From positions 744,001 to 808,000 of the forward strand of contig NC_009355.1 in NCBI RefSeq assembly GCF_000092065.1: a stretch of DNA of 64,000 bases, in the 5' to 3' direction. The notes below the pieces were generated by a model. That model was not told the DNA's origin and did no database searches. It was given only the letters and a program-made list of their open reading frames with translations. How positions within the stretch are numbered: the stretch's first letter is position 1; every line of letters starts with the position of its first letter. The position numbers and the translations under genes were made by a program. Source of the stretch: Ostreococcus lucimarinus CCE9901. Lineage: Eukaryota > Chlorophyta > Mamiellophyceae > Mamiellales > Bathycoccaceae. Below are positions 12,354-21,453 of the stretch, piece after piece.

Positions 12354-13529
12354 ATGGCGCGGGCGACGACGCGCGCGCGGGCGACGACGCGCGCGTCGCC
12401 GCGCGCGCGATCGACGCGCGTCCGCGCGCGACGGCGGCCGGCGCCGGCGCGCGCGCGGGCGACGAAGGATGATTTCGCCGCTCGAGATAGCGCTGGGACG
12501 ACGACGACGACGACGACGGACGACGGCGCGCGGTGCGATTGCTCTTACGCGTGGCGCGGACACGACGTGCGGTACGAACGCGCGGGACGCGCGGACAGCG
12601 CGAAGCACGTCGTGCTGCTGCCGGGGTTCGGCGTCGGGTCGTTTCACTACGACGCGCAGTTGGCGCGAGGCGCGCTCGGCGACGACGCGTGCGTGTGGGC
12701 GCTGGATTTCGTCGGACAAGGACGGTCGTGGCCGAGCGAGGCTGGTGACGTGGAGGGGTTTCAGTACTCCGTGGACGCGTGGCGGGAGCAGGTGGAGTAT
12801 TTCTTGAGCGAGGTGGTGGGCGAGCGAGCGTACTTGACGGGAAACTCGCTCGGCGGATTCGTGGCGACGTACGTCGCGGCCATGGCGCCCGAGCTGACGA
12901 AAGGGTTGATTTTAGTAAACGCGACGCCGTTTTGGGCGTTCGTGCCGAGCGATCCCAACGCGTGGGGAAGTAAGATCGCGCCTTGGCGAGGCGCGCTGCC
13001 GGCGCCGAAATGGATTCGCACGCCGATTAAAGCGTATTGGGAAAGCTTTCGAAGCGCGGCCAACGTGCGAGGATTACTTTCACTCGTCTACGCAAATTCC
13101 GCGCGAATCGACGACACGCTCGTTCGTCAAATCATCGAACCTACGGATAACGTTCACGCGCTGAGCACGTTTTGCTCCGTCGTGTGGTCGCCGAAAGCCG
13201 CGTTGAGCTTCGACGAAATGTTGAATCGAATTCCCGCCGATCTCCCGGTAGCCATGGTGTACGGAAAAGACGACCCGTGGGTCGTGCCGCTCTGGGGACA
13301 ACGATTAAAGCGCGTGATCCCTCGCGCCGATTATTACGAGCTCACGCCCAGCGGACACTGTCCGGCGCACGAAACGCCCGACGCGTTCAACTGCATCGTG
13401 AAATCTTACTTGGCGCATCGCGAAGACGGCGCCGAGCGCCCGACGCAATCGTCGTGTGGCACCGCCAAACTCATCGACGGCGCGCCCAGAAACATATTCG
13501 AACGCCTGGACGCCATGCGCGCCGCGTGA
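12354..13529 (+). CDS. PPH: pheophytinase-like alpha/beta hydrolase
   Basis: A 391-residue alpha/beta hydrolase. After a roughly 55-residue Ala/Arg/Thr-rich plastid-targeting-like segment come VVLLPGFGVGSFHYD (oxyanion region), the nucleophile elbow GNSLGG (Ser near 165) followed by the pheophytinase-typical ILVNATPFWAF, then MVYGKDDPWVVPLWG and the catalytic His in PSGHCPAHE. Plant PPH removes phytol from pheophytin during chlorophyll breakdown, and the NATPFW and GHCP.HE blocks match it much better than generic hydrolases. A TGTAA motif lies 20 nt after the stop. Confidence 0.86.
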   Translation: MARATTRARATTRASPRARSTRVRARRRPAPARARATKDDFAARDSAGTTTTTTTDDGARCDCSYAWRGHDVRYERAGRADSAKHVVLLPGFGVGSFHYDAQLARGALGDDACVWALDFVGQGRSWPSEAGDVEGFQYSVDAWREQVEYFLSEVVGERAYLTGNSLGGFVATYVAAMAPELTKGLILVNATPFWAFVPSDPNAWGSKIAPWRGALPAPKWIRTPIKAYWESFRSAANVRGLLSLVYANSARIDDTLVRQIIEPTDNVHALSTFCSVVWSPKAALSFDEMLNRIPADLPVAMVYGKDDPWVVPLWGQRLKRVIPRADYYELTPSGHCPAHETPDAFNCIVKSYLAHREDGAERPTQSSCGTAKLIDGAPRNIFERLDAMRAA

Positions 13530-13548
13530 CGCGACGACTAGTCACATC

Positions 13549-13553
13549 TGTAA
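13549..13553 (+). terminator. TGTAA poly(A)-type signal after the pheophytinase gene
   Basis: TGTAA, the green-algal polyadenylation motif, occurs 20 nt after the TGA stop. The assignment rests on position only. Confidence 0.4.
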
Positions 13554-13604
13554 CTGTATTCCGAGCCCGCGCCCAGTCGACGCCACTGCGCGCCTCCTCG
13601 CGCG

Positions 13605-14906
13605 ATGCGCGACGCGCGCGCGAGCGCCTCGACGTCCGCCGCCGTTATTCGAATCACCGCGGACGACGTCGCGCACTACGCCTACGCGCGCGAGGGCAAC
13701 GCCCACGTCGTGTTTCGTTACACCGGCCCGCGTCCCGAGCTTCGCGGCGCGCTGCTGCGCCTGTTAAAGACTCCCGCGGGCGCCCGCGGCGATCGCGCGT
13801 GGCGGTGTCACACCGTGGACGCGCTGGTGTGGGGCGCCGACCGCGATGAGGCGTCGTGGACGACGCTCGACGCGGCGGCGCGGGACGCGTTCTTCGCGAA
13901 CGCGCCGACGACGTCGGGACGCGCGGGATGGCGGGACGATCGGGCGGTCGTGCGCGTGGACGGCGACGCTTTGAATGCGTTGGCGCTGAAGACGACGCGC
14001 GATGCGGCGCACGAGACGGCGAGGGCGGAAGGTCGCGATGGACGCGTCGCAAACGCGGCGGAGGCGTTCGGGCAACTGTCGGAGGTCGCGGCGGAGACGA
14101 GCCGCGTCTTTGAGGACGACGTCGAGAACGCATGGGTGATTGAGATCAAGCCGAAATCGTTCGTCGGGGCCATCGTCAACGGGAGACGCGCGTGGAGATT
14201 TCCGGCACATCAGCGGTTGAAAGTCGCGCGCGGCGAGCGCGAGGCGGCGAGCTCGTACGTTCCGGTGGATTTATTGGGTGGAGACGCGGATGTTCGCCGC
14301 GCGTGCGAAGCGTTGATGGCGTGTCCGCAGAACAATCTGCGAGTCACGCGTGGTGCGCGTGTGTTCGTCGACGCGCGAGGTGTAACCGCCGACGCAGATG
14401 TTGTGTCCACGCTTTCTCGCGTACTCCCAAATCTTGTCATGAACGCGAGAGAAGTGTTCGAGTTTATATTTCACCACCAATTACGAGGCGGAGATGACGC
14501 CGTGAAGACATATCGTGACGTCCACGAATTATGCGAGCGACTGAATGCCACGCGCCAACGCGCTGGTGAGGTATCGGAAGATTTACTCGAGCGCTTACGC
14601 TCATTCGTGCTCGGTCAAATGGCGAAAGATTGCAGCGTGCTCTTCACCGTGACGTTTGATGTCAATGTTTCGGATATTGAATCGAGGGACGACGACTTGG
14701 TACGATTCGCGACCTTCGTCGACGCCGATGGAGCGACGCGCGCGTGTGCATATCGTGCACAAATCATCGACGCCTCATTAAAGTCCCTCGCGAAGACGTC
14801 CGCGTGGCTTCGCCTCGCCGAAGACATCGACGCCTCGTGCGTCGCCGACGCCGACGCCGACGACTCACGTCGCGATTTCGTCAACGCGCTGTTCGCTTCG
14901 ACATAG
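13605..14906 (+). CDS. IPK1: inositol-pentakisphosphate 2-kinase
   Basis: A 433-residue member of the IPK1 family, which phosphorylates the 2-position of inositol pentakisphosphate to make phytate (InsP6). Landmarks are VIEIKPKSFVG near 180 (family EIKPK), the RFPAHQRLK segment (family R.CMHQHLK), SSYVPVDLLGG (family S.Y.PLDLFS) and CPQNNLRV near 241, plus a C-terminal VTFDVNVSDIE segment. It is tandem to the pheophytinase gene. InsP6 is the precursor of the inositol pyrophosphates read by SPX domains, so it is functionally related to the SPX fusion at the left end, though the two genes are not adjacent. Confidence 0.88.
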   Translation: MRDARASASTSAAVIRITADDVAHYAYAREGNAHVVFRYTGPRPELRGALLRLLKTPAGARGDRAWRCHTVDALVWGADRDEASWTTLDAAARDAFFANAPTTSGRAGWRDDRAVVRVDGDALNALALKTTRDAAHETARAEGRDGRVANAAEAFGQLSEVAAETSRVFEDDVENAWVIEIKPKSFVGAIVNGRRAWRFPAHQRLKVARGEREAASSYVPVDLLGGDADVRRACEALMACPQNNLRVTRGARVFVDARGVTADADVVSTLSRVLPNLVMNAREVFEFIFHHQLRGGDDAVKTYRDVHELCERLNATRQRAGEVSEDLLERLRSFVLGQMAKDCSVLFTVTFDVNVSDIESRDDDLVRFATFVDADGATRACAYRAQIIDASLKSLAKTSAWLRLAEDIDASCVADADADDSRRDFVNALFAST

Positions 14907-15184
14907 AATTAAAGATAGGAGGAATGCATGATAGATTGCGAGCGTAGACGCGCGAACGGCGCTCGCACGAATCACGAACCTCCGCTCGCCGCTCGTCGCG
15001 CCTCCGTCCCTCGCGTTGGCGGCGAGGCGCGCCGCAGTCTTCGTCGCTCGCTGACTCGCTCGCGAGCTCGAACGCCGCGCTCGCGCGAACGAATCGTAAC
15101 CGTTCGCCGCGCTCGCGTCTGAGGCACCGCGCGCGTCGCGCTCGCGAGTCCGTCGTCGTCTTCGTCGCGCCGCCGCCGCCATAT

Positions 15185-15679
15185 ATGGGTAAATCGGCGC
15201 GCGCCGCGTGTAAGCGCGAAGTCCGCGCCTCGCGCCTGCACGCGCTCAACGAAACCGATGATGATCGCGCAAAGTTCGACGCGAAGCAAGCCGCGATGGC
15301 GCGCGCGATGGCGGCGCCGAAGGTACCCGTGGTGAACTCGCGGGCGCATCAGAACATGACCATGGAGACGGACGACGCGAACGACGCGCGGAGAAGTCGA
15401 GACGTCGTCGTCGACGCCGAGACGCTGGCGCGGGCCGAGGACGCGGCGAGACGAAACGACGAGGCGGTGGCTTGGGGGATGAACGCGGTCGGGAAGGCGG
15501 ATATATTTTTGAAAACAAAGAAGGGCAGCGGCGTGACGAAGAAGGGACGAAGGCCGGACGGCGCGCCGACTCCGAGACAGCTGGCGGCGCAGACGTTTCA
15601 AAACGATTCGAAGGCGCGAAAGAAGATGAAGAGACAGCTGAAACAAGTCAAGTCGGCGCGGTTGAAGGTACCGGCGTGA
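15185..15679 (+). CDS. small basic LLPH-like (DUF2423-like) protein
   Basis: A 164-residue, strongly basic protein. The start MGKSARAACKREVRASR resembles the MAKSLRSKWKRKMRA opening of LLP-homologue/yeast YBL028c proteins, and a METDD acidic patch follows as in that family. The C-terminus (KKGRRPDGAPTPRQLAAQTF, then KARKKMKRQLKQVKSAR) is a Lys/Arg-rich tail that suggests nuclear or nucleolar location and RNA binding, possibly in ribosome assembly. The family link is weak because it rests on short basic motifs. A TGTAA motif lies about 20 nt downstream, and the gene converges on the ASH2-like gene. Confidence 0.6.
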   Translation: MGKSARAACKREVRASRLHALNETDDDRAKFDAKQAAMARAMAAPKVPVVNSRAHQNMTMETDDANDARRSRDVVVDAETLARAEDAARRNDEAVAWGMNAVGKADIFLKTKKGSGVTKKGRRPDGAPTPRQLAAQTFQNDSKARKKMKRQLKQVKSARLKVPA

Positions 15680-15697
15680 TAGCGTGGAGGAGATGTT

Positions 15698-15702
15698 TGT
15701 AA
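15698..15702 (+). terminator. TGTAA poly(A)-type signal
   Basis: TGTAA about 20 nt after the stop of the small basic protein and before the convergent ASH2-like stop at 15753. Assignment by position. Confidence 0.35.
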
Positions 15703-15752
15703 CGTTGTGTTTTTAGATTTCATACCTCAAAACAATAATTATGTACACAGTG

Positions 15753-16894
15753 CTACGTGCTAGTGGCGGCGTGCGTCTCTTCTTCAGCGTTCGGCGCTTC
15801 GACAATCACCGCGGTCTCCTCCGGCGATGGTTCGAGTTTAATTTCAGGCGTCGGTCGGGGTGGATCTAAATCACTCATCGGTCGCGGCGCGGGCACGTCC
15901 CACGCCTCGGCGTCCGGTGGATGTTGGAAATCTGGTCCGAAATTAAACACCAACTTCGCCGGCTCCACGTCCGGGGCGGTGAAGAGTGAACCCGCGGGAA
16001 AGTACGCGCCGTCGTCGTCGTTCAGACCCACGTACGCCTTGCCTTGAAACGTCCCGTTTCGCGAGAAGGCGACGAAACTCGCGTTAGCGGGTTCGGGGGC
16101 GTCGCCGCTTTCTTCCTTCTTGAGGCTTTTCATCTTCATCTCTTCGACGAATATGTAACACCCAATGACATCGCCCTCTTTAAAAGGCTCGCCGTAAGGC
16201 GCCAGCGTCGATTCGTGCACCTTCTCCCCACCCACGTCCCTGTACCCGTACCCAAACTTGTCGAATCCGACGGGCGCGTTCGCCTCGCCCTTCTTCGACT
16301 TCCACCCCACTCTGGCGTGTCCGCTCTCCCCCAAGTATGCAATCGTAATCTCATAATAAAACGCACCGCATCGAACTCCGTGCGACGCCGCGCACGTGCG
16401 ATACCCTTTCGAGCTCGTGAACGTCTTACGATCCTCGCTCACCTCGCTCCCCTTCGGTTTCAGTTTCGGATTCAAACACACCGGCCAATACATCGCCGCC
16501 TCCCTCCGCTCGCGTTCGATGTTCGCCTTTTCTTCCTCCGTCATGGATATCGCCACCGCCTTCTCCACTCGATCCGCAAGCGTCTCTTTCGTTCGTTTCT
16601 TTCGTTCCTCGCCGTCGCGCTCGCGCTTCGGGTGCACCGCCGCCACCACCGCGTCCATCTGCTGTCGCATCTCTTCGAATATCGGGTTCCGTCGCACCTG
16701 CGCGCGCGTTCGCGTCGGCGTGTCATCGTCAGTGCGCGTCATCGTCGTCGTCGCGTCGCGCCGCGTCGTCGTCGTCGTCGTCGTCGCGCGCGCACCCTGA
16801 GCGCGGCGGGCGGCGGCCCGGGCTTGCGCGGTCGCTGCTTGTTCGGATCGCGCGGCCGCCCGCGCTTGCGTCCGGTGGGAACGTACGGCGCCAT
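15753..16894 (-). CDS. ASH2L: ASH2-like SPRY protein with N-terminal AT-hook (two exons)
   Basis: Exon 2 (15753-16697) encodes a SPRY/B30.2 domain of the ASH2 type: WPVCLNPKLKPKGSEVSEDRKTF is followed by YRTCAASHGVRCGAFYYEI, ARVGWKSKKGEAN.PVGFDKFGYGYRD, GDVIGCYI and FSRNG.FQGKAY. Ash2 (TRAUCO in plants) is a core subunit of COMPASS/Set1 H3K4 methyltransferase complexes. A minus-strand frame beginning MAPYVPTGRKRGRPRD at 16894 holds an AT-hook-like KRGRPRD...RPRKPGPPP. Splicing AGG|GTGCGC (16795) to GCGCAG|GTG (16698) joins it in frame and gives about 347 residues. If exon 1 is wrong, a 329-residue protein starting at ATG 16742 is the alternative. The PHD/winged-helix half of animal ASH2L is absent. 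Confidence 0.82.
16698..16795 (-). other. predicted intron of the ASH2-like gene (98 bp)
   Basis: Donor AGG|GTGCGC, acceptor GCGCAG|GTG, and CTGAC at 16728-16732, about 31 nt before the acceptor. Both flanking exons are in phase 0. Inferred from motifs, without transcript evidence. Confidence 0.65.
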
Positions 16895-17042
16895 CGCGCC
16901 CGATCGACGCGCGCGGTCGACGGCGAGGCGGGTCGACGCGCCGCGCGGTGCCGACGCGACGCGCGAACCAATGCCGACGGCAGACCGGCGCGTCCGCGAG
17001 CGGACCGGCGCGATCGCGCGTCGATCGATCGCGCCGGTCGAC

Positions 17043-18281
17043 ATGCGCGAGGTCGACGACGTCGTCGTGCGATCGTCGTGGATATGGGCGCTCGCGGAGG
17101 AGGACGCGCGCGAAGGGGCGGGATTTCGGACGAGAGGGAAACAGACCGTTGAGCGCATTCGCGCGAGAATGACGACGCCGACGTGCGCGGGAGGCGCCGA
17201 TGGCGGCGCGCGCGGCGACGCGAGTAAGCGCGGTGCCGGTGCGACTCGGAGACCGTTCGGCGCGCACGTGGGGGGGTATTCAGACGCGTCGAGCTCGGAC
17301 GGCGAGCCGACGCCGAGCGCGACGCGACCGCCGCGAGCGCACGCGCGCGCGGAAACGTCGAGACGCGACGGTGGGGCGTCGCGCGGCGCGACGACGTCGA
17401 GCGCAAAGCTTCGGGCGTTGTCCAAGGAGGCGGCTTGCTTTCGAGAGGAGTTGACGAAGGAGAAGCGTCGACGCGAGAGGGCGGAGGGAAAACTTGAGGA
17501 GCTCTCGGGAGAGTGCGTCAAGTTAAAGCGCGAGCACGCGGCGTTGAGATATTCGCACGATAAGTTAAAGGAGACGAAAGACGGGGATGATGACGAGCGT
17601 AAGCGACAGATTCGGGCTCTGAAGAAGAAGTTGACGAAGACTTTGGAGCGAGAATCAAAGCAAAGGCGCCGGTCAGTATCGACGCTCAAGATGGCGTTGG
17701 ATGCGCTGCGTTCGTTCGCGCCGACGGCGCCGAGCGGGCGCGCTCTGGGCGGTTCAGCCGTCAGCGCGGTCATCGCCGAGTTGAGCGCACTGACCGAGGC
17801 GATCGCGCTGAGAGATAGCTTGGCGATGGAGGAGGACGACAACGCGCCGGCGACGCGCGAAACCATCGCGTCGTCTTGGAGCGTCGCAGAAATAGAGCGA
17901 GCAAAGGCGCAAGTGGAGATTTTAGAGCGCGAGCTCGGCGACGCGCACGAAATCATCCGCACCTCCGAGAAGGAGAGGGTCATCTTAGAGCGAGAGTTGG
18001 CTTCGGCGCGAAGAGAAATTCACGCGCAGGCCGCGCGTCACGACGACGACATCCGCGTGGCGACGGAAGCCACGTCACGCGCGATAGAGATGGTGCGCGA
18101 ACAGCGCGAAGACGTCGAACAGCGCGACTCGAGGGCCGACGCACCGTCACCGCGCGTGTCTTCTCCTCCCTCGCCGCTCGCGCGCGACCTTCGCGCGGAC
18201 ATGGACGTCCTCGAGCGCGAACTGGCGCAGCTGCACCATCACATGGCCGAAGCCTTGGCGGAGGTGGAGGACATCGCCTGA
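17043..18281 (+). CDS. coiled-coil protein of unknown function
   Basis: A 412-residue frame (or 370 residues if the ATG at 17169 is used). The first 130 residues are Arg/Gly/Ala-rich with an SDASSSDGEPTPS acidic/Ser patch. Heptad-rich helices follow at about 130-220 (LSKEAACFREELTKEKRRR) and 285-410 (VEILERELGDAHEIIRTSEKE). No catalytic or membrane segment is seen. It starts 148 bp from the divergent ASH2-like gene. A centrosomal, nuclear or structural role is possible, but nothing in the sequence decides it. The same frame extends upstream to 16044 across the ASH2-like gene, but that part is antisense shadow. Confidence 0.65.
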   Translation: MREVDDVVVRSSWIWALAEEDAREGAGFRTRGKQTVERIRARMTTPTCAGGADGGARGDASKRGAGATRRPFGAHVGGYSDASSSDGEPTPSATRPPRAHARAETSRRDGGASRGATTSSAKLRALSKEAACFREELTKEKRRRERAEGKLEELSGECVKLKREHAALRYSHDKLKETKDGDDDERKRQIRALKKKLTKTLERESKQRRRSVSTLKMALDALRSFAPTAPSGRALGGSAVSAVIAELSALTEAIALRDSLAMEEDDNAPATRETIASSWSVAEIERAKAQVEILERELGDAHEIIRTSEKERVILERELASARREIHAQAARHDDDIRVATEATSRAIEMVREQREDVEQRDSRADAPSPRVSSPPSPLARDLRADMDVLERELAQLHHHMAEALAEVEDIA

Positions 18282-18444
18282 CGCAACTAGTTATTTATGC
18301 ACCCCACACCGCTGTAATCGATATCGTCCCATCGCCCGACCAATCCTTCGACGACTCCCTTCGGCGCCGTCTCGCCTCGACGTCACTACGCGCAGCGCGG
18401 CGTCCTCGACCGATCGTCGTCCCACCGATCGTCGTCCCTCGCCG

Positions 18445-19068
18445 ATGTCTCGCCACGTCGCGCGTCGCGCGTTCTCTCTCGCGACGTCCGTCGCGCCCGC
18501 GCGCGCCGCGCGCGCCGCGACCGCGCCGTCGACGTCGTTCGCGCGCGCCGTCGCCGCCTTCGCCCCGTCGTCGTCGTCGCCGTCGCCCTCGCCGCCGCTC
18601 GCGCGCGCGTTCGCGAGCGGACTCACGATCAACGGCGGCGTCACCCCCGCCGTGGACGCCGTGCCGGAATCCATCGTCCTCGTGCCGCGCGAGGAGGCGC
18701 CGGCGATCGACGCCGAGCGCGGCGTCGAGGTGCGCCCTAAAGACGTCTTCGGCGTCGTCGAGGTGCGGTCGCATCAGTTCAAGGTGTCCCCGGACGACTT
18801 GATATTCGTGGATAAGATAAAGGACGTCGAGGTGAACGATGTGGTGAGGTTGCCGCGGGTGCTGATGCTGGGGAGCAAGACGCGAACGGTGATCGGGCGG
18901 CCGACGGTGCCAGGGGCGGAGGTTCTCGCGTTGGTCGAGGAGCACGTGCGGGACGGGAAGAAGTTTATATTCAAGAAGAAGCGGCGGAAGAATTATCGAC
19001 GGATGAATGGGTACAGAGCGCAGCTCACGGGATTGAGAGTGTTGGAGGTTAGGGGCATTGAGGAGTAG
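18445..19068 (+). CDS. MRPL21: mitochondrial ribosomal protein bL21m
   Basis: A 207-residue protein. Residues 1-60 are Arg/Ala/Ser-rich without acidic residues, like a mitochondrial presequence. Residues about 95-200 are the L21 domain: FGVVEVRSHQFKVSPDDLI, VLMLGSKTRTVIGRP, and the RNA-binding KKFIFKKKRRKNYRRMNGYR segment. The ending LRVLEVRGIE matches plant mitochondrial L21 better than plastid L21. It binds 23S-type rRNA in the large mitochondrial subunit. It is tandem to the coiled-coil gene, with a 163-bp gap. Confidence 0.9.
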   Translation: MSRHVARRAFSLATSVAPARAARAATAPSTSFARAVAAFAPSSSSPSPSPPLARAFASGLTINGGVTPAVDAVPESIVLVPREEAPAIDAERGVEVRPKDVFGVVEVRSHQFKVSPDDLIFVDKIKDVEVNDVVRLPRVLMLGSKTRTVIGRPTVPGAEVLALVEEHVRDGKKFIFKKKRRKNYRRMNGYRAQLTGLRVLEVRGIEE

Positions 19069-19142
19069 TGCGTGCGCGCGATAGAAGACGATAGAGACGC
19101 GATTTGATTTTAAGATCTTCAGACGGTAGATTAACAACTTTG

Positions 19143-19940
19143 TCACGCGAACATGCGTCGGATATCGTGCGCGAAATTTGAATCCTTGAATTTTGGCGAG
19201 TCGTCCGCGCTGCTCATCGAGAAACGGGACTTGAGCGGCGCCATCGATTCTCGAATCGAATTCGCGTACGGCGTGAAGACGCGCTTCATCACCGTCGTCA
19301 CGTCGCCGATAGAGTGAATGCCGAGCGTTTTGCACGCCGTCAATGTTAAGCCCAAGGTACCCCAAACGGCCAACGTCCCCCCCCACGCCATGGCGCGTCC
19401 CGGCGTCGGATCCGGCATCAACTTGACTCGCTTGCCCGCGACTTCCACGAATGAGTTATCAACCATGTACCTCGCCGCGCGCGATTCCACCCCGTCCAGC
19501 GCTTGCTTAGGAACCTCCGACATGAGAGTCGTCGCTTTGTGTACGCTGAATATAGTCGCTCCCTCGACGCCACTCCCCGTCGTGCCCGCTACCCACTTAT
19601 TCTTCCCGAGCGTCACGCGTCCGCCGAGCAGAAACCCGTCCGTGTATCGCAAATTCGTCACCAAGTGGTGCTTCGTCATGAACTCACGATCTATCACGCG
19701 TTTCACGTGTTTCGCTTCCTCGACACCGTTCAGCCGTAACGAATGCGCCATGATCTGCGGTAACGCACTCGCGCCGACTGTTCGCTTCGCCGCGCGTTCG
19801 CTCGCCGCCGTCATGGCGGCGTCGTACCGTCCCTCCGCCTTCAGCTTGGCCACGTACCTTCGCACCTCGTGCTCTTGTTCCGTCTTGAAGAACTTTTCCT
19901 CGTGCGCGCGCCGCACGCCGTCGAGCGCGTTTCCACTCAT
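19143..19940 (-). CDS. unknown protein with one predicted membrane segment
   Basis: A 265-residue protein I do not recognise. The N-terminal 60 residues are charged and helical (AHEEKFFKTEQEHEVRRYVAKL), which faintly recalls mitochondrial IF1-type helices. The middle has strand-forming sequence (GFLLGGRVTLGKNKWV), and a hydrophobic, Gly-rich segment at about 182-207 (WGGTLAVWGTLGLTLTACK) is a likely membrane span. The tail ends NFAHDIRRMFA. There is no obvious signal peptide. Its codon and base usage match the neighbours. It converges on the bL21m gene with 74 bp between stops. Organellar membrane location is a guess. Confidence 0.65.
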   Translation of the reverse strand: MSGNALDGVRRAHEEKFFKTEQEHEVRRYVAKLKAEGRYDAAMTAASERAAKRTVGASALPQIMAHSLRLNGVEEAKHVKRVIDREFMTKHHLVTNLRYTDGFLLGGRVTLGKNKWVAGTTGSGVEGATIFSVHKATTLMSEVPKQALDGVESRAARYMVDNSFVEVAGKRVKLMPDPTPGRAMAWGGTLAVWGTLGLTLTACKTLGIHSIGDVTTVMKRVFTPYANSIRESMAPLKSRFSMSSADDSPKFKDSNFAHDIRRMFA

Positions 19941-20299
19941 GGTTCACGCGCGTCGTCCTCGAGCGTTCGAGAAATTGCGAGAAATTTCCACGTCAGCGTC
20001 CGGCGGCGAAGAAAACGCGTCGACGACGTCGCGCGTCGGTCGCGCGTCGGTCGCGCTGAGTCGCAGATGGGCTCGAAAGGCCTCGATGGATCGCCGAGAG
20101 CGGCGATTGGTGATAGGGTGCGGGAAGTGACGCGCGGCGCGAGAGAAGGCGCTCTATCCTCTGAATCTTGTTAGTCGGCCCAACGCGCGGTTCAGAGCGA
20201 GCCACGAGGATAACGCGAGAAGAGCGGCAACGAGACGCGAAAACTGCGCCGGATTTACATCGAATGGATTAAACAAATTACAAAACGCCTCGAGGCGGT
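19941..20299. other. intergenic region without recognised features
   Basis: About 360 bp upstream of the unknown membrane protein gene and downstream of the VHL-domain gene. It holds the promoter of the former and the 3' end of the latter. Several short frames occur, none with domain content. I see no RNA gene or repeat. Confidence 0.45.
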
Positions 20300-21338
20300 C
20301 TAGGAAGTGGGAATGGTGAACGATTGCGTGGACGTGTCTTCGTCGCCGACGGTGTATTGCGCGACGAAGCGCGAAGAATCCAACTCGCGAACGATCCAGA
20401 TGTGCATTTGAAAGGTTTTCACGATGCCTTGGTGTTGTGGATGTACGTCGACGTAGTGGACTTCGTTACCGTCGAAATCAACCCAGTAAAGCGACACCGC
20501 GGTGGGACGGGCGTTGTAGAAGATGGCCACTCGCTTTGCCAAACCCGGGACGGACTTCGACGACCCGTCGAACGGCCCGCCGGTGAAGCCCGAAATCGGC
20601 GATGACGTAGAGTATGCGTCTGATGCGTCGTCGACGCCCGCGCCATCGGTAACGGCATCTTGTGCATCGCTCGCCGCCGTACTCGCTTGCGCTTTCGCGA
20701 ATGACGTCGCCGCCGCCTGCGTCAGTTCGCTCAGCCGTTCCCGAAGCCCCCCGGCGTTTTCCTCCATCGCTATCGACAGCGCCCCTTGCGCGCCGTTCTT
20801 TTTGAAATACTTTACTAAATCGCTCACGTCGTCTAAACGCACGAGCGACACGCGCGATCGCCGAACGGAGGTCGCCTTGAGCGCAGTCGCGGCGTCGTCG
20901 CCGTCGGTCGCGCGTTCGTTTGACCCCCCCAGCGCTGCGCACGTCGGCCCCTCCAGAGACGAGCACGCATCGTCGCCATCGTACGCATCTCCCACGTTTC
21001 TCACGAGCGCCTAACCGATCGATAAGTAGAGATCGTCAGTCTGTCGCAGTCGAAGTCGTCCCGCGCGTGCGTCTCACGCGTCCCCGACCGCCCGAGTCCC
21101 TAAGCGCGCGTCGATCGAGCGTCGGCCTCACCTCTCTCGGGAACGCGACGTGTTTGGCGATCATGTCCGCGAGCGTCAGCCCTCGCAAAGGCGCGGACGA
21201 CGCTCTGGACGCGAGCGCGACTTCGTCCGTCGTCACGACGAATTCACCACACGCGCGCGTCGACGTCGCGAGCGCGAGCGCGCACGCGAGCGCGCAGCGC
21301 GCGAGCGAAATGCGCGCGAACGATGTGCCACGCGGCAT
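20300..21338 (-). CDS. secreted/lumenal VHL beta-domain protein (two exons)
   Basis: Exon 1 (21132-21338) encodes 69 residues that start with a classic signal peptide (MPRGTSFARISLARCALACALALATSTRACG). The donor GAG|GTGAGG and acceptor GGTTAG|GCG join it in phase 0 to exon 2 (20300-21010), for about 305 residues. Near residues 230-300 lies a VHL beta-domain: VAIFYNARPTAVSLYWVDFDG, then HYVDVHPQHQGIVKTFQMHIW and FVAQYTVG, matching VHL's N.T...L.W.DFDG, Y..L.PG and T...H.W pattern. The VHL alpha domain (elongin-binding box) is not seen, and a Cys pair (ACSSLEGPTC) follows the junction. In animals VHL binds hydroxyproline; a lumenal version would have another partner. The signal-peptide link depends on the splice. 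Confidence 0.75.
21011..21131 (-). other. predicted intron of the VHL-domain gene (121 bp)
   Basis: A strong GAG|GTGAGG donor, GGTTAG acceptor, and CTGAC at 21035-21039, about 25 nt upstream of the acceptor. Phase 0 on both sides. Confidence 0.7.
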
Positions 21339-21453
21339 CGTTGATCGAACTGAGCCGTCCGCGGAAGCCGAGTTGTGACGTTCAGGCGTCCTCGACGGCG
21401 CTTCGCGAGCGGGGACGAGGTTTGGTGTTATTGTGGTTGTTGCTCTGCATAAT

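Noticed and set aside
16044-17042. Upstream in-frame extension of the coiled-coil gene
   Set aside because: It is antisense to the ASH2-like SPRY exon and encodes Arg-rich sequence of no character; starts at 17043 or 17169 are more credible.
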